Assembly (NCBI RefSeq): GCF_003086295.3
Contig: NC_092048.1
Coordinates: 111,058,276-111,122,275, forward strand
Direction: 5' to 3'
Origin: Arachis hypogaea
Taxonomy: Eukaryota > Streptophyta > Magnoliopsida > Fabales > Fabaceae
DNA length: 64,000 nt
Shown: piece by piece, positions 25,928 through 37,468 of the stretch
Position numbering within the stretch: position 1 is the first letter of the stretch
Layout: every line of letters begins with the position of its first letter
The notes under the pieces: generated by a model
What the model was told of the DNA's origin: nothing
The model's input: the letters and a program-made list of their open reading frames with translations, nothing else
Databases searched by the model: none
Made by a program: the position numbers and the translations under genes

Positions 25928-27518
25928 ATGAATCTAAGTGGGAATGAAGAGTTTAAAAGAACTTTGGGATCTTACACAACTCCCACTGCTGACTTCTATG
26001 GAAGAAGTATCAGCATACCTCAAAATCAGAGCTAGTAGCTTTGAATTAAACCCTTAACTTATTACTAGGGGTGGCAAAGCGGGCCGGCCCGCCCCAACCC
26101 GCCCCGCCCCGCCTAGGCCCGCCCTATAAACGGGGCGGACCGCCCCGCCCCGCCAACTAAAATGGGTTCAAAATACTAGCCCGCTCCGCTTTATGGCGGA
26201 TTGGCGGGTTGGCGGGCTAGCCCGCTTTTTTTTTTTTGAAACATAAAACTTTCATTAAAATTAACCAAAAAATAATAATTAAAAAATCAAATACAAATAA
26301 AAAATAGTCAAATTATAATATAATTTTTTTATTATTTTTTTAATTTTTAACTTCAATAAAATTGTTCAAAATAATATTTGTCAATAGAATCATCTTTATT
26401 TTAAAAAATAAGTCACATAATTTGAGCATATATACAAAATTATAAAATAAAATAAATAAAGTTAATAACTAAAAGAAGAATAAAAACAAAAAATGAAAAA
26501 AAAGTGTTTAAAAATTCTATAATTATTAATTTTATAATAGTAATCACTCTTTTATTTAATAAAAAAGAAAAAGAAAAATAAAAACCTTCGGCCCGGCGGA
26601 CCGGCCCGCCCCGCCTTGTCAAAACCCGCCAATTTGGCGGTGCGGGTTTGGCGGGTTTTTTTAAATTTGGCGGGCTCCAAATCCTAACCCGACCCGCCTT
26701 TTTAGCGGGTTTAGCGGATCGGCCCGACGGGCTCGACCCGTTTTGCCACCCATACTTATTACTCTGCTGTAGCAGAACTGCCAGTATTCTGGGCTTCCTC
26801 AGGAAAAATCTACAAAATTTCTTACAGATTTCTTAAGAATTGCTGACACAGTACACAGTGAAGGAGTAGACCAAGAGGTCTACAGGTTACTGCTCTTTCC
26901 TTTTGCTTTAAGGATCAAGCAAAAAGGTGGTTGGATAACCAGCCTAAAGATAGTTTAAAAACTTGGAAACAGTTAGTGGACAAGTTTTTAAATCATTATT
27001 TTTCTCCTAGAAAGATGACCCAGCTGAGGCTGGACATCCAAGGCTTCAAATAAGGAGATAATGAATCTCTTTATGATGCTTGGGGAAGGTATAAGAGGAT
27101 GCTAAAGAAATGTCCCACTGAAATATTTTCAGAATGGGTACAGTTAGACATCTTCTACTATGGGCTTTCAGACATGGCTAGAATGTTCTTGGACCACTCT
27201 GCTGGTGGTTCCATACACATGAGAAAGACCATAGGAGATGTTCAAGAGCTTATTAAGATAGTTGCCACTAATCAGCATCTATACTCATCTCCTGAGACCT
27301 CTATAAAAGGAGAGGTTAAGGCAGTAGCTACTGAACCTAACCCTCCAGAGCAGGATGGCCCATTGACTCAGCAACTGCACACCCTTGCCCAGCAAATGCT
27401 AGAACTGCAAGAGGCTTTGCGAGAAACTCAGGCTTCTAACAGGAATATAGAAGCCCAGTTAAGTCAAACAAGGCAGCAATTATCAAAGCAGATAACAGAT
27501 GACTGCCAGGCTATCTAA
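25928..27518 (+). pseudogene. Element A gag (broken)
   Basis: Begins ATG at 25928 with MNLSGNEEFKRTLGSYTTPT, comparable to the gag N-terminus of B at 31254. It is cut by the hAT MITE at 26066-26754 and has stops and frame changes around it. After the MITE it continues ...FLRIADTVHSEGVDQEVYR and the gag core KKCPTEIFSEWVQLDIFYYG, then LDHSAGGSIHMRKT, as in B. It ends with a glutamine-rich, coiled-coil-like tail (QQLHTLAQQMLELQEALRET) and a stop at 27516-27518. No zinc knuckle is seen. Confidence 0.85.
26066..26754. mobile_element. hAT-type MITE inserted in element A gag
   Basis: A 689-bp unit with imperfect terminal inverted repeats: left TAGGGGTGGCAAAGCGGGCC, right end complement TATGGGTGGCAAAACGGGTC. 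It is flanked by a perfect 8-bp duplication CTTATTAC (26058-26065 and 26755-26762). Eight-base duplications and TAGGGGTGGCAAA-type ends fit hAT. GC-rich arms of GGCGGG and CCCGCC repeats enclose an AT-rich centre with no transposase, so it is non-autonomous. Confidence 0.9.
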
Positions 27519-27839
27519 CTGAGGAGTGGGAAAACCTTAAACACCCAACCTCAGTATAATAAAAACAAAAAGCCCATAGAGGATAACCAGATCTATGGAC
27601 AAAATGACTCTAGGCGTCTAAACGCCCAGAAAGGTAACCCTACTGGCGTTGAATGCCAAGAAAAGGGAGATATTGGGCGTCTAAACACCTAAGGGGGTAG
27701 CAGCATAGGCGTTGAACGCCCATGCAAGGGAGGTCAGTCGTTCATTGATAACAACCCTCCTAAGCAAGCTGGTAACCCCCCTTCCAACTCACATGGCATT
27801 CGGCTTTCTTCAACCAAGGTTGATGAGTACAAGGCTAAA
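27519..27839 (+). repeat. Gag-protease linker of A with GGCGTYTAAACGCC palindromes
   Basis: About four imperfect palindromes of the type GGCGTCTAAACGCC and GGCGTTGAACGCCC lie between about 27604 and 27722, separating gag from protease. The same linker in B carries five (32261-32404). The frame is broken by stops in A. Confidence 0.7.
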
Positions 27840-28971
27840 ATGCCATTTCTTCAGAAACTCTGTCAAGAGGAAAGGGATAAACAGTTTGCATGCTTTGCGG
27901 AATATCTCAGAACATTAGAGATAAAGATCCCTTTCACAGAAGCTCTTGAACAGATACCTTCTTATGAAAAGTTCATGAAGGACATTCTAAGTCATAAGAA
28001 GGATTGGAGAGAGACACAAACAGTCCTCCCCACTGAGGAATGCAGTGCAATCATTCAGAACAGCTTGCCAGAGAAGCTTAAAGATCCTGGAAGCTTTATG
28101 ATACTATGCACTCTAGGTGATGCTTGTACAAGGACAACTCTATGTGACCTTGGAGTAAGCATCAACCTAATACCAACTTCACTAATAAAGAAGCTCTGCT
28201 TGACTAATAAAGTCAAACCAACCTGCATGTGCCTTCAACTTGCTGATGGGTCTATTAAGATACCATCAGGAGTAATAGAGAACATGATTGTCAAGGTTGG
28301 GCCTTTTGCCTTTCCCATTGACTTTGTGGTATTGGACATAGAGGGGCACAAGAGTGCATCTCTTATCCTAGGAAGACCTTTCCTAGTCATAGGACGAACC
28401 CTCATTGATGTTGAAAAAGGGGAAGTAACCCTAAGAGTCAATGAGGAGAAGTTCGTACTGAATGCTGTGAAGGCTATGCAGCATCCAGACATTCCTGAGG
28501 AATGTCTGAGCATTGAGTTATTATTACTTGATGCGACCCGGTACACTTGCTGGTTAGTATTTGTGAGTTTGGAAATTCGTTTTTCCACAAAACACCATCA
28601 CCGTCCAGGTTGTTCCTAAGAAGGGTGGAATGACAGTGATTCACAATGAAAAGAATGAACTGATCCCAAAAAGGACAGTTACAGGGTGGTGTATGTGCAT
28701 TGATTACAAAAAACTCAATGACGCCACTAGGAAAGATCACTTTTCTTTACCCTTCATTGACCAAATGCTAGAAAGACTAGCAGGTCATGGTTTTTATTCT
28801 TTCCTGGATGGATATTCCGGGTACAATCAAATAGTAGTAGATCCACAAGATCAAGAGAAGACGGCATTCACATGTCCTTCGGGCGTATTCGTCTATAGAC
28901 AAATGCCATTTGGCCTGTGCAATGCACCTGCCACCTTTCAGAGATGTATGTTATCCATCTTCTTTGACATG
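27840..28971 (+). pseudogene. Element A protease and N-terminal RT (broken, with foreign patch)
   Basis: Protease part: LPEKLKDPGSFMILCTLGDA, the active-site-like CDLGVSINLIP and ILGRPFLVIGRTLIDV, matching B residue by residue with scattered changes. After MQHPDIPEECL the sequence is replaced at about 28511-28608 by unrelated DNA. RT resumes with VVPKKGGMTVIHNEKNELIP, CIDYKKLNDATRKDHF and MPFGLCNAPATFQRCMLSIF, and is cut by element B after 28976. RT continues at 59493. Compared with B, about 500 bp between protease and RT are missing. Confidence 0.88.
28511..28608 (+). other. Foreign patch between protease and RT of A (possible LTR-end remnant)
   Basis: Roughly 98 bp, TTATTACTTGATGCGACCCG... 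ending CACAAAACACCATCACC, take the place of about 500 bp present in B. The text TTACTTGATG...GGTACACTTGC...TTTTCC resembles the U5 end of an Athila-type LTR (compare D near 41657-41723). A lone LTR end left after an insertion plus deletion is the likely reading. Confidence 0.5.
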
Positions 28972-28976
28972 GTAGA

Positions 28977-30515
28977 TGATGAGCGGATATTTTATACGCT
29001 TTTTAGGGTTAATTTCATATAGTTTTTAGTATGATTTAGTTAGTTTTTAGTATATTTTCATTAGTTTCTAGGCAAAATTCATATTTCTGGACTTTACTAT
29101 GAGTTTGTGTGTTTTTTTGTAATTTCAGGTATTTTCTGGCTGAAATTGAGGGAGCTGAGCAAAAATCTGATTCAGGCTGAAAAAGGACTGCTGATGCTGT
29201 TGGATTCTGATCTCTCTGCACTCGGAATAGATTTTCTGGAGCTACAGGAGTCCAATTGGCACGCTCCCAATTGCGTTGGAAAATAGACATCCAGGGCTTT
29301 CTAGCAATATATAATAGTCCATACTTTTCTCAAGGATAGATGATGTAAACTGGCATTCAACGACAGTTCCATGTTGCAGTCTGGCGTTAAACGCCAGAAA
29401 CAGGTTACAAGTTGGAGTTAAACGCCCAAAACAGATTACAACCTGGCGTTTAACTCCAGAAATAGCCTAAGCACGTGTAAAGCTTAAGTCTCAGCCCCAG
29501 CACACACCAAGTGGGCTCTAGAAGTGGATTTCTGCACTATCTATCATAGTTTACTCATTCTCTGCAAACCTAGATTACTAGCTTACTATTTAAACAACTT
29601 TTAGAGGATTATTTTGTATCTCATGACATTTTAGATCTGAACTTTGTACTCCTTGACGGCATGAGTCTCTAACTCCATTGTTGGGGGTGAGGAGCTCTGC
29701 TGTGTCTCGATGAATTAATACAATTACTTCTGTTTTCCATTCAAACACGCTTGTTTCTATCTAAGATATTTATTCGCACTTCAATATGATGAATGTGATG
29801 ATCCGTGATACTCATCACCATTCTCAACCTATGAACGCGTGCCTGACAACCACCTCCGTTCTACATTAGATTGAATAAGTATCACTTGGATTCCTTGATC
29901 AGAATCTTCGTGGTATAAGCTAGAATCCATTGGCAGCATTCTTGAGAATCCGGAAAGTCTAAACTTTGTCTGTGATATTCCGAGTAGGATTCAGGGATTG
30001 AATGACTGTGACGAGCTTCAAACTCACAAAGGTTGGGCGTAGTGACAGACGCAAAAGGACCAACGGATCCTATTCCAGCATGAGTGAGAACCGACAGATG
30101 ATTAGCCGGGCGGTGACAGCGCACCTGGACCATTTTCACTGAGAGGACGGATGGTAGCCATTGACAACGGTGATCCACCAACATACAGCTTGCCATAGGA
30201 GGAAACTTGCGTGCGTGAAGAAGATGACAGTAGGAAAGCAGAGATTCAGAAGACAAAGCATCTCCAAAACTCCAACATATTCTCCATTACTGCATAACAA
30301 GTATTTATTTCTTGCTCTTTTATTCTTCGTAATTCAACTTGATAATTATAATTGATATCCTGACTAAGAGTTACAAGATAACCATAGATTGCCTCAAGCC
30401 AACAATCTCTGTGGGATTCGACCCTTACTCACGTAAGGTATTACTTGGACGACCCAGTGCACTTGCTGGTTAGTGGTACGAGTTGTGAAAAGTGTGATTC
30501 ACAATTTGTGCACCA
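28977..30515 (+). repeat. Element B, 5' LTR
   Basis: 1539 bp, TGATGAGCGGATATTTTATACGC to TTTGTGCACCA. Palindromes such as CTGGCGTTAAACGCCAG lie at about 29340-29460. The U5 hairpin CCTTAC-TCAC-GTAAGG is at 30423-30438, followed by TATTACTTGGACGACCC. The AT-rich stretch TACTATTTAAACAAC near 29585 is the best TATA-like candidate. Short frames inside the LTR are not credible genes. Confidence 0.93.
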
Positions 30516-30521
30516 AGTTTT

Positions 30522-30539
30522 TAGCGCTGTTGCTGGGGA
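30522..30539 (+). promoter_or_regulatory. Element B primer-binding site, decayed tRNA-Asp type
   Basis: TAGCGCTGTTGCTGGGGA aligns to the 18-nt tRNA-Asp site of C, D and E with three differences, all transitions (G to A or C to T). Such changes are what cytosine methylation and deamination leave in silenced elements. Confidence 0.85.
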
Positions 30540-31253
30540 TTGTTCGAGTTTGGACAACTGACGGTTTATTTTGTTGCTTAGATTAGGAAAATTTTTTTCT
30601 TAATCCTTATTTTCTCTTTTTAATTTTTTTCGAAAATTTTATAAACTGATAATTGAGTTTTTCTATTTGAGTTTAGTTTCATATCTTAAGTTTGGTGTTT
30701 TCTTGTTGATTTTTCTTTAGTTTTCGAAAATTTTATTTTGGTTTTCTAAAACTTTTAAGTTTGGTGTTCTATCTTCATGTTCTTGTTGTTCTTGTGAGTC
30801 TTCAAAGTGTTCTTGAGTCTTCCTTGTGTTTTGATCTTAAAATTTTTAAGTTTGGTGTTCCTTGGTGTTTCCCTCCAAAATTTTTAAAAATAAGGAATAT
30901 TAGATCTAAAAATTTTAAGTTGTGTGTCTTTTGTGTGTTTTTCTCTTTCATCATAAAATTCAAAAATAAAAAAATATCTTTTCTCTCTATTTTAAAGTGA
31001 ATTTTCGAAAATTGCTTTTAAAATTCAGATTTCTATTTCAAAATTTAAAATCTTTTTCAAAAATCATATCCAAAGTTTTTCAAATCTTCTTAATTAAGTA
31101 ATTATTTTAGTTTTAATTTTTTTTATTCTTAATTTTCGAAATCTATATTTAATTTCTAGTTATTTTATTTCATTTTTTTTATTCGTTCTCTTTTTATAAA
31201 ATAAAAATAAAAATATTTTAATTGCAATTCACATCAATTCTCTTTTCTCCATC
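30540..31253 (+). other. Element B leader, non-coding
   Basis: T-rich leader with TAAGTTTGGTGTT repeated near 30686, 30755 and 30846, and TTTTCGAAAA and CTTTTTCAAA strings. No credible gene. Confidence 0.75.
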
Positions 31254-32137
31254 ATGGACCTAAGTGGAAATGAGCAGTCCAGAAGGACTCTGGGGTTATA
31301 TGCTAATCCCACTACTGCTTCATATGGGAGCAGTATCTGTATACCCTCCATTGGAGTCAGTAGCTTTGAGTTGAATCCTCAGCTCATTATCATGGTCCAG
31401 CAAAGTTGCCAGTATTCCGGTCTTCCACAGGAAGAACTTACAGAGTTTCTGGCATAGTTTTTACAAATTGCTGACACAGTACATGATAAGAAAGTAGATC
31501 AGGATGTCTATAGATTATTACTGCTTCCATTTGCTATAAAAGACCAAGCTAAGAGGTGGTTAAATAACCAACCTAAGGCTAGCATAAGGACATGGAAACA
31601 GCTGTTAGAAAAATTCCTGAATCAATACTTCCCTCAAAAACGGATGACACAGCTAAGGCTGGACATCCAAGGCTTTAAACAAGGAGATAATAAATCTCTT
31701 TATGATGCCTGGGAGAGATACAGAGAGATGTTAAGAAAATGCCCCTCTAAAATGTTTTCAGAATGGGTGCAGTTAGACATCTTCTATTATGGGCTTACAA
31801 AGAAAGCTCAAATTTCTCTAGATCACTCAGCTGGTGGATCTATACACATGAGAAAGACAATTGAAGAGGCTCAAGAGCTTATTGATACAGTTGCCAGAAA
31901 TCAGCATCTGTACCTAAATAGTGAATCTTCTATGAAAGAAGAGGCTAAAACAGTAACTGCTAAACTTAGTCCTGCAGAATAAATTACTGAATTCAATCAG
32001 CAATTAAACTTTCTAACAAAACAGCTGGCCGAATTCAAGGAGATACTACAAGACACAAGAATGGCTAATATAAATATGGAGGTACAGTTGAAGCAAATAG
32101 AACAACAGTTATCAAAACAAATAACAGAAGAGTGCTA
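31254..32137 (+). pseudogene. Element B gag
   Basis: ATG at 31254 (MDLSGNEQSRRTLGLYANPT). One frame runs from here into protease and RT, interrupted by stops at 31455-31457, 31980-31982 and about 32135-32137. Core motifs: QVYRL-like text, AKRWLNNQPKA, the stretch LRKCPSKMFSEWVQLDIFYY and LDHSAGGSIHMRKT, then a coiled-coil-like region (QQLNFLTKQLAEFKEILQDT). No CCHC knuckle. Gag would coat the element's RNA and form the particle. Without the stops gag and pol share a single frame, so B probably made one fused polyprotein. Confidence 0.88.
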
Positions 32138-34214
32138 AGCAGTTCAATTAAGAAGTGGAAAAATATTAAATACCTCACTTCAAGGTAGCAGGGAGCCAAG
32201 AAATGAACAAACTGTTATTCAAAATCCCTTTGAGGACAGTAAGAGCCCAGAGAGGAATAACTCTGGCGTTCAAACGCCAGAAACAAGCAAGGAGTTGGCG
32301 TCAAACGCCCAATGGAAGCTCAGTTCTGGCGTTCAAACGCCAGGAACAATTAAGGAGTTGGCGTCCAACACCAATCCAGCTTCTAACCCTGGCATTCAAA
32401 TGCCAGTGAGGGATCAGACATACACAAGTGCTAATAACAACCCCTCTAAAAAGGCTTCTCCAACCACCTCTGTAGGAAATAAACCTGCAGCAACTAAGGT
32501 TGAGGAATATAAAGCCAGGATACCTTATCTTCAAAAACTCCGCCAAGAGGAGCATGATAAGCAATTTGCTCGCTTTACAGATTATCTCAGGACTCTTGAA
32601 ATAAAGATTCTGTTTGCAGAGGCACTTGAGCAAATACCTTCTTATGCCAAGTTCATGAAAGAGATCTTAAGTCATAAAAAGGATTGGAGAGAAACTGAAA
32701 GAGTTCTCCTCACTGAAGAATGCAATGCAGTCATTCTGAAAAGCTTTCCAGAAAAGCTTAAAGATCCCAAGAGCTTTCTGATACCATGCATATTAGAGGA
32801 GAATTGCACAAAGACAACTTTATGTGATCTTGGGGCAAGCATCAACCTAATACCTGCATCCACTATCAGAAAGCTTGGTTTAACTGAAGAAGTTAAACCA
32901 ACCCGGATATGTCTCCAACTTGCTGATGGCTCCATTAAAAACCCATCAGGCGTGATTGAGGACATGATTATCAGGGTTGGGCCATTTGCCTTTCCCACTA
33001 ACTTTGTAGTGCTGGAAATGGAGGAGCACAAGAGTGCTACTCTCATTCTAGGAAGACCTTTCCTAGCAACTGGACGAACTCTCATTGATGTCCAAAAGGG
33101 GGAAGTAACCCTGAGAGTCAATGAGGATGAGTTTAAGTTGAATGCTGTCAAAGCCATGCAGCATCCAGACACACCAAAAGACTGCATAAAAGTTGATCTC
33201 ATTGACTCTTTGGTAGAGGAGGTCAACATGGCTGAGAGTCTCGAATCAGAGTTGGAAGACATCTTTAAAGATGTTCAGCCTAATTTGGAGGGTTCAGAGG
33301 AATTAAAAGAGCCTCTGAGACCTCCTCAGGAAGAGGAGAAACCTCATAAACCCGAGCTCAAGCCATTACCACCATTCCTAAAATATGTATTTCTGGGAGA
33401 AGGTGACACTATTTCAGTGATCATAAGCTCTGCTTTAAATCCACTGGAAGAGGAAGCACTAATTCAAGTGCTAAGGACACACAAGACAACTCTTGGGTGG
33501 TCCATAAGTGACCTTAAGGGCATAAGCCCAGCTAGATGCATGCACAAAATCCTATTGGAGGATGATGCTAAGCCAGTGGTTCAACCACAAAGGCGGCTAA
33601 ATCCAGCCATGAAGGAAGTGGTGCAGAAAGAGGTCACCAAATTACTGGAGGCTGGGATTATTTATTCTATTTCTGATAGCTCCTGGGTGAGCCCTGTTCA
33701 AGTTGTTCCCAAGAAGGGAGGCATGATAGTGGTTCATAATGAAAAAAATGAACTGGTTCCTACAAGAACAGTTACAGGGTGGCGCATGTGTATTGACTAC
33801 AGAAGGCTCAATACAGCCACCAGAAAGGATCATTTTCCTTTACCATTCATAGACCAGATGCTAGAGAGACTAGCAGGTCATGAATATTACTGCTTTTTGG
33901 ATGGCTATTCAGGTTACAACCAAATTGCAGCAGATCCTCAAGACCAAGAGAAAATATCATTCACATGTCCTTCTGGAGTATTTGCTTACAGAAGAATGCC
34001 TTTTGGTCTGTGTAATGCACCTGCAACCTTTCAGAGGTGCATGCTTTCTATCTTCTCTGATATAGTAGAGAAGTTTCTGGAAGTCTTCATGGATGACTTT
34101 TCAGTATTTGGAGACTCATTCAGCTCCTGCCTTGACCATTTAGCACTTGTTGAAAAGATGCCAAGAGACCAACCTAGTTTTAAACTGGGAAAAATGTCAC
34201 TTTATGGTGACTGA
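32138..34214 (+). pseudogene. Element B protease and reverse transcriptase (frame 1)
   Basis: Open from just after the gag stop to 34214. Protease: LPEKLKDPKSFLIPC-like text, CDLGASINLIPAS (Athila proteases carry D-L-G where most have D-S/T-G) and ILGRPFLATGRTLIDV. RT: LNPAMKEVVQKEVTKLLEAG, CIDYRRLNTATRKDHF, FLDGYSGYNQI, MPFGLCNAPATFQRCM and the catalytic FMDDFSVFG near 34089. A one-base frameshift close to 34146 throws the frame off and it stops at 34212-34214. The remainder of RT is in the next frame. Confidence 0.92.
32255..32410 (+). repeat. Palindrome array in the gag-protease linker of B
   Basis: Five units in about 150 bp: CTGGCGTTCAAACGCCAG twice, GGCGTCAAACGCCC, GGCGTCCAACACC and CTGGCATTCAAATGCCAG, separated by about 15-25 bp. 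The array is translated in the gag-pol frame, giving recurrent SGVQTPE/ELASN-like peptides. The last unit keeps its dyad symmetry although two bases differ on each arm. Confidence 0.8.
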
Positions 34215-35784
34215 AGGAATTGTCCTTGGGCATAAAATTTCAAACAAGGGAATAGAGGTGGATCAAGCTAAAGTGGAAGTAATTGAAAAATTACCACCAC
34301 CTGCTAATGTTAAGGCAATCATAAGCTTTCTGGGGCATGCAGGATTCTATAGGAGGTTTATAAAGGATTTTTCAAAAATTGCAAAACCTCTAAGCAACCT
34401 GCTAGCTGCTAACACGCCATTCGTGTTTGACACAGAGTGTCTGCAAGCGTTTGAGACTCTGAAAGCTAAGCTGGTCACAGCACCAGTTATTTCTGCACCA
34501 GACTGGACTTTACCATTTGAACTAATGTGTGATGCCAGTGACCACGCCATTGGTGCAGTACTGGGCCAGAGGCATGACAAGATTCTGCATGTCATTTATT
34601 ATGCTAGCCGTGTTTTAAATGATGCCCAGAAAAATTACACAACCACAGAAAAAGAATTGTTTGCAGTGGTTTATGCCATTGACAAGTTTAGATCATACTT
34701 AGTAGGATCAAAAGTGATTGTGTACACTGACCATGCTGCTCTTAAATATCTACTCACAAAGCAGGATTCAAAACCCAGGCTCATAAGATGGGTGTTGCTT
34801 CTACAAGAGTTTGATATAGAAATAAGAGACAGAAAAGGGACAGAGAACCAAGTGGCTGATCATCTGTCCCAGATAGAACCAGCAGAAAGGGAGTTTCTCC
34901 CCTCTATTGAGATCTCTGAGACCTTTCCGGATGAGCATTTATTTGCCATTCAGGAAACACCATGGTTTGCAGACATTGCAAACTATAAAGCTGCAAGGTT
35001 CATACCCAAGGAGTACAGCAGGCAACAAAAGAAAAAATTAATTACTGATGCAAAGTACTACTTGTGGGATGAACCCTATCTCTTTAAGAGATGTGCAGAC
35101 GGAATAATCCGTAGGTGTGTGCCTAGAGAAGAAGCACAGAGGATCTTATGGCATTGCCATGGATCATAATATGGAGGCCATTTCAGAGGTGAGCGAATAG
35201 CCACCAAGGTCCTCCAATGTGGCTTCTACTGGCCTACACTCTATAGAGATTTCCGAGAGTTTGTACGTAACTGTGACAGTTGCCAAAGAGCTGGTAATCT
35301 GCCTCATGGTTATGCCATGCCTCAACAGGGAATCTTGGAGATTGAGTTGTTTGATGTATGGGGAATTGACTTCATGGGACCTTTCCCACCATCATACTCA
35401 AACACTTATATTCTGGTGGCAGTCGACTATGTATCAAAATGGGTAGAGGCCGTTGCCACATCCACCAATGATACTAAAACAGTGCTGAAGTTCCTCCAGA
35501 AACATATATTCAGCAGGTTTGGTGTCCATAGAGTACTAATCAATGATGGGGGCACTCACTTCTGCAACAAACAACTTTACTCTGCCATGGTCCGGTATGG
35601 GATTCGCCACAAGTGGCGACTCCATATCATCCACAGACAAATGGGCAAGCTGAAGTTTCTAATAGAGAACTAAAAAGAATCCTGGAACGGACTGTAAGTA
35701 TCCGTAGAAATGATTGGGAAAGAAGCTTGGATGATGCTCTGTGGGCTTACAGAACAGCATTCAAGACTCTTATAGGGACCTCTC
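34147..35784 (+). pseudogene. Element B RT C-terminus, RNase H and integrase N-part
   Basis: 340 residues open to 35169: RT thumb ([20 protein letters not shown]), RNase H with [35 protein letters not shown] and [10 protein letters not shown] stop at 35167-35169 sits inside the integrase zinc finger, which then continues ([24 protein letters not shown]). The integrase core has [10 protein letters not shown] and NDGGTHFCN; a frameshift near 35610 moves the rest ([19 protein letters not shown], with the catalytic E) to another frame. The frame is then cut by element C after 35784. Confidence 0.92.
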
Positions 35785-37430
35785 TGGTGCACGAAATTGT
35801 GATCATCAACAATGGAACCAAAGGACTTGGAGCTCTTAAACATGAATCACACTTTGTCACAACTCCGTACAACTAACCAGCAAGTGCACTAAGTCGTCCA
35901 AGTAATACCTTACGTGAGTAAGGGTCGATCCCACGGAGACTGTCGGCTTGAAGCAAGCTATGGTCACCTTGTAAATCTCAGTCAGGCGAATTCAGATGGT
36001 GACGAAGAATTGATAATTAAAAGATAAATAAAACATAAAATAAAGATAGAGATACTTATGTAATTCTTTGGTTAGAATTTTAGATAAGCGTATGAAGATG
36101 CTTTGTTCCTCCTGAACCTCTGATTTCCTATTGCCTTCTTCCAATCATTCATACTCCTTTCCATGGCAAGCTTTATGTTGGGCATCACCGTTGTCAATGG
36201 CTACTTCCCGTCCTCTCAGTGAAAACGTTCCAAATGCGCTGTCACCGCACGGCTAATCATCTGTCGGTTCTCGATCATGCTGGAATAGGATCTATTGATC
36301 GTTTTGCGTCTGTCACACGCCCAACAATCGCGAGTTTGAAGCTCATCACAGTCATCCCTTCCCAGATCCTACTCAGAATACCACAGACAAGGTTTAGACG
36401 TTCCGGATCTCAGGAATGGCCGCCAATAATTCTAGCCTATACCACAAAAGTTCCAATCTTTAGATTAGAAACCCAAGAGATACACATTCAAGCTTGTTTG
36501 CATGTAGAATGGAAGTGGTTGTCAGTCACGCATTCATAGGTGAGAATGGTGATGAGTGTCACATAGTCATCACATTCATCATGTTCTTGGGTGCGAATGA
36601 ATATCTTGGAGAAGAATAGACTTGAGTTGAATAGAAAAACAATAGTACTTTGTATTAATTCATGAAGAACAGCAGAGCTCCACACCTTAATCTATGGTGT
36701 GTAGAAACTCCACCGTTGAAAATACATAAGAACAAGGTTTAGGCATGGCCGAATGGCCAGCCTCCAAACGTGTCTAAGATAGCATAAGACTTATCAAAGA
36801 TCTCCAAATACAATAGCAAAAGGTCTTATTTATAGAAAACTAGTAGCCTAGGGTTACAGAAATAAGTAATTAATGCAGAAATCTTCTTCCGGGCCCACTT
36901 GATGTGTGCTTGGGCTGAGCATTGAAGCTTCCATGTGTAGAGACTTTTCTTGGAGTTAAACGCCAGCTCTCGTGCCAGTTTGGGCATTTAACTCCAGCTT
37001 TTGTGCCAGTTCCGGCGTTAAACGCCAGAATTCTTGAGCTGACTTGGAATGCCTGTTTGGGCTATCAAATCTTGAGCAAAGTATGGACTATTATACATTT
37101 CTGGAAAGCCCAGAATGTCTACTTTTCAAAGCAATTGAGAGCACGCCAATTGGGCTTCTTTAGCTCCAGAAAATCCACTTTGAGTGCAGGGAGGTCAGAA
37201 TCCAACAGCATCTGCAGTCCTTTTTCAGCCTCTGAATCAGATTTTTGCTCAGGTCCCTCAATTTCAGCCAGAAAATACCTGAAATCACAGAAAAATACAC
37301 AAACTCATAGTAAAGTCCAGAAGAGTAATTTTTATTTAAAAACTAATAAAAATATAATAAAAACTAATTAAAATATACTTAAAACATACTAAAAACCATG
37401 CCAAAAAGCGTATAAATTATTTGCTCATCA
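35785..37430 (-). repeat. Element C, 3' LTR (left copy)
   Basis: 1646 bp; plus strand TGGTGCACGAAATTGTGATC to TTTGCTCATCA. On the minus strand it starts TGATGAGCAAATAATTTATACGC, as in E. TATAAATA on the minus strand lies at 36827-36834. Palindromes at about 36953-37032. Small frames here (such as 36219-36539 and 36922-37371) recur in the other LTR and look like chance. Confidence 0.92.
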
Positions 37431-37468
37431 CAACACCAAACTTAAATTGTTGCTTGTCCCCAAGCAAC
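37431..37468 (-). promoter_or_regulatory. Hairpin plus TAAGTTTGGTGTTG directly before the 3' LTR of C
   Basis: Minus strand: GTTGCTTG-GGGA-CAAGCAAC (8-bp perfect stem, GNRA-type tetraloop, 37449-37468), then AATT and TAAGTTTGGTGTTG, then the LTR. It occupies the polypurine-tract position although it is not a purine run. Same arrangement in B (57918-57955) and D (44624-44660). Confidence 0.7.

Noticed and set aside
30400..30440. GGGATTCGACCC in U5 as a tRNA gene T-arm
   Set aside because: No acceptor, D or anticodon arms around it; it is part of the conserved U5 end.
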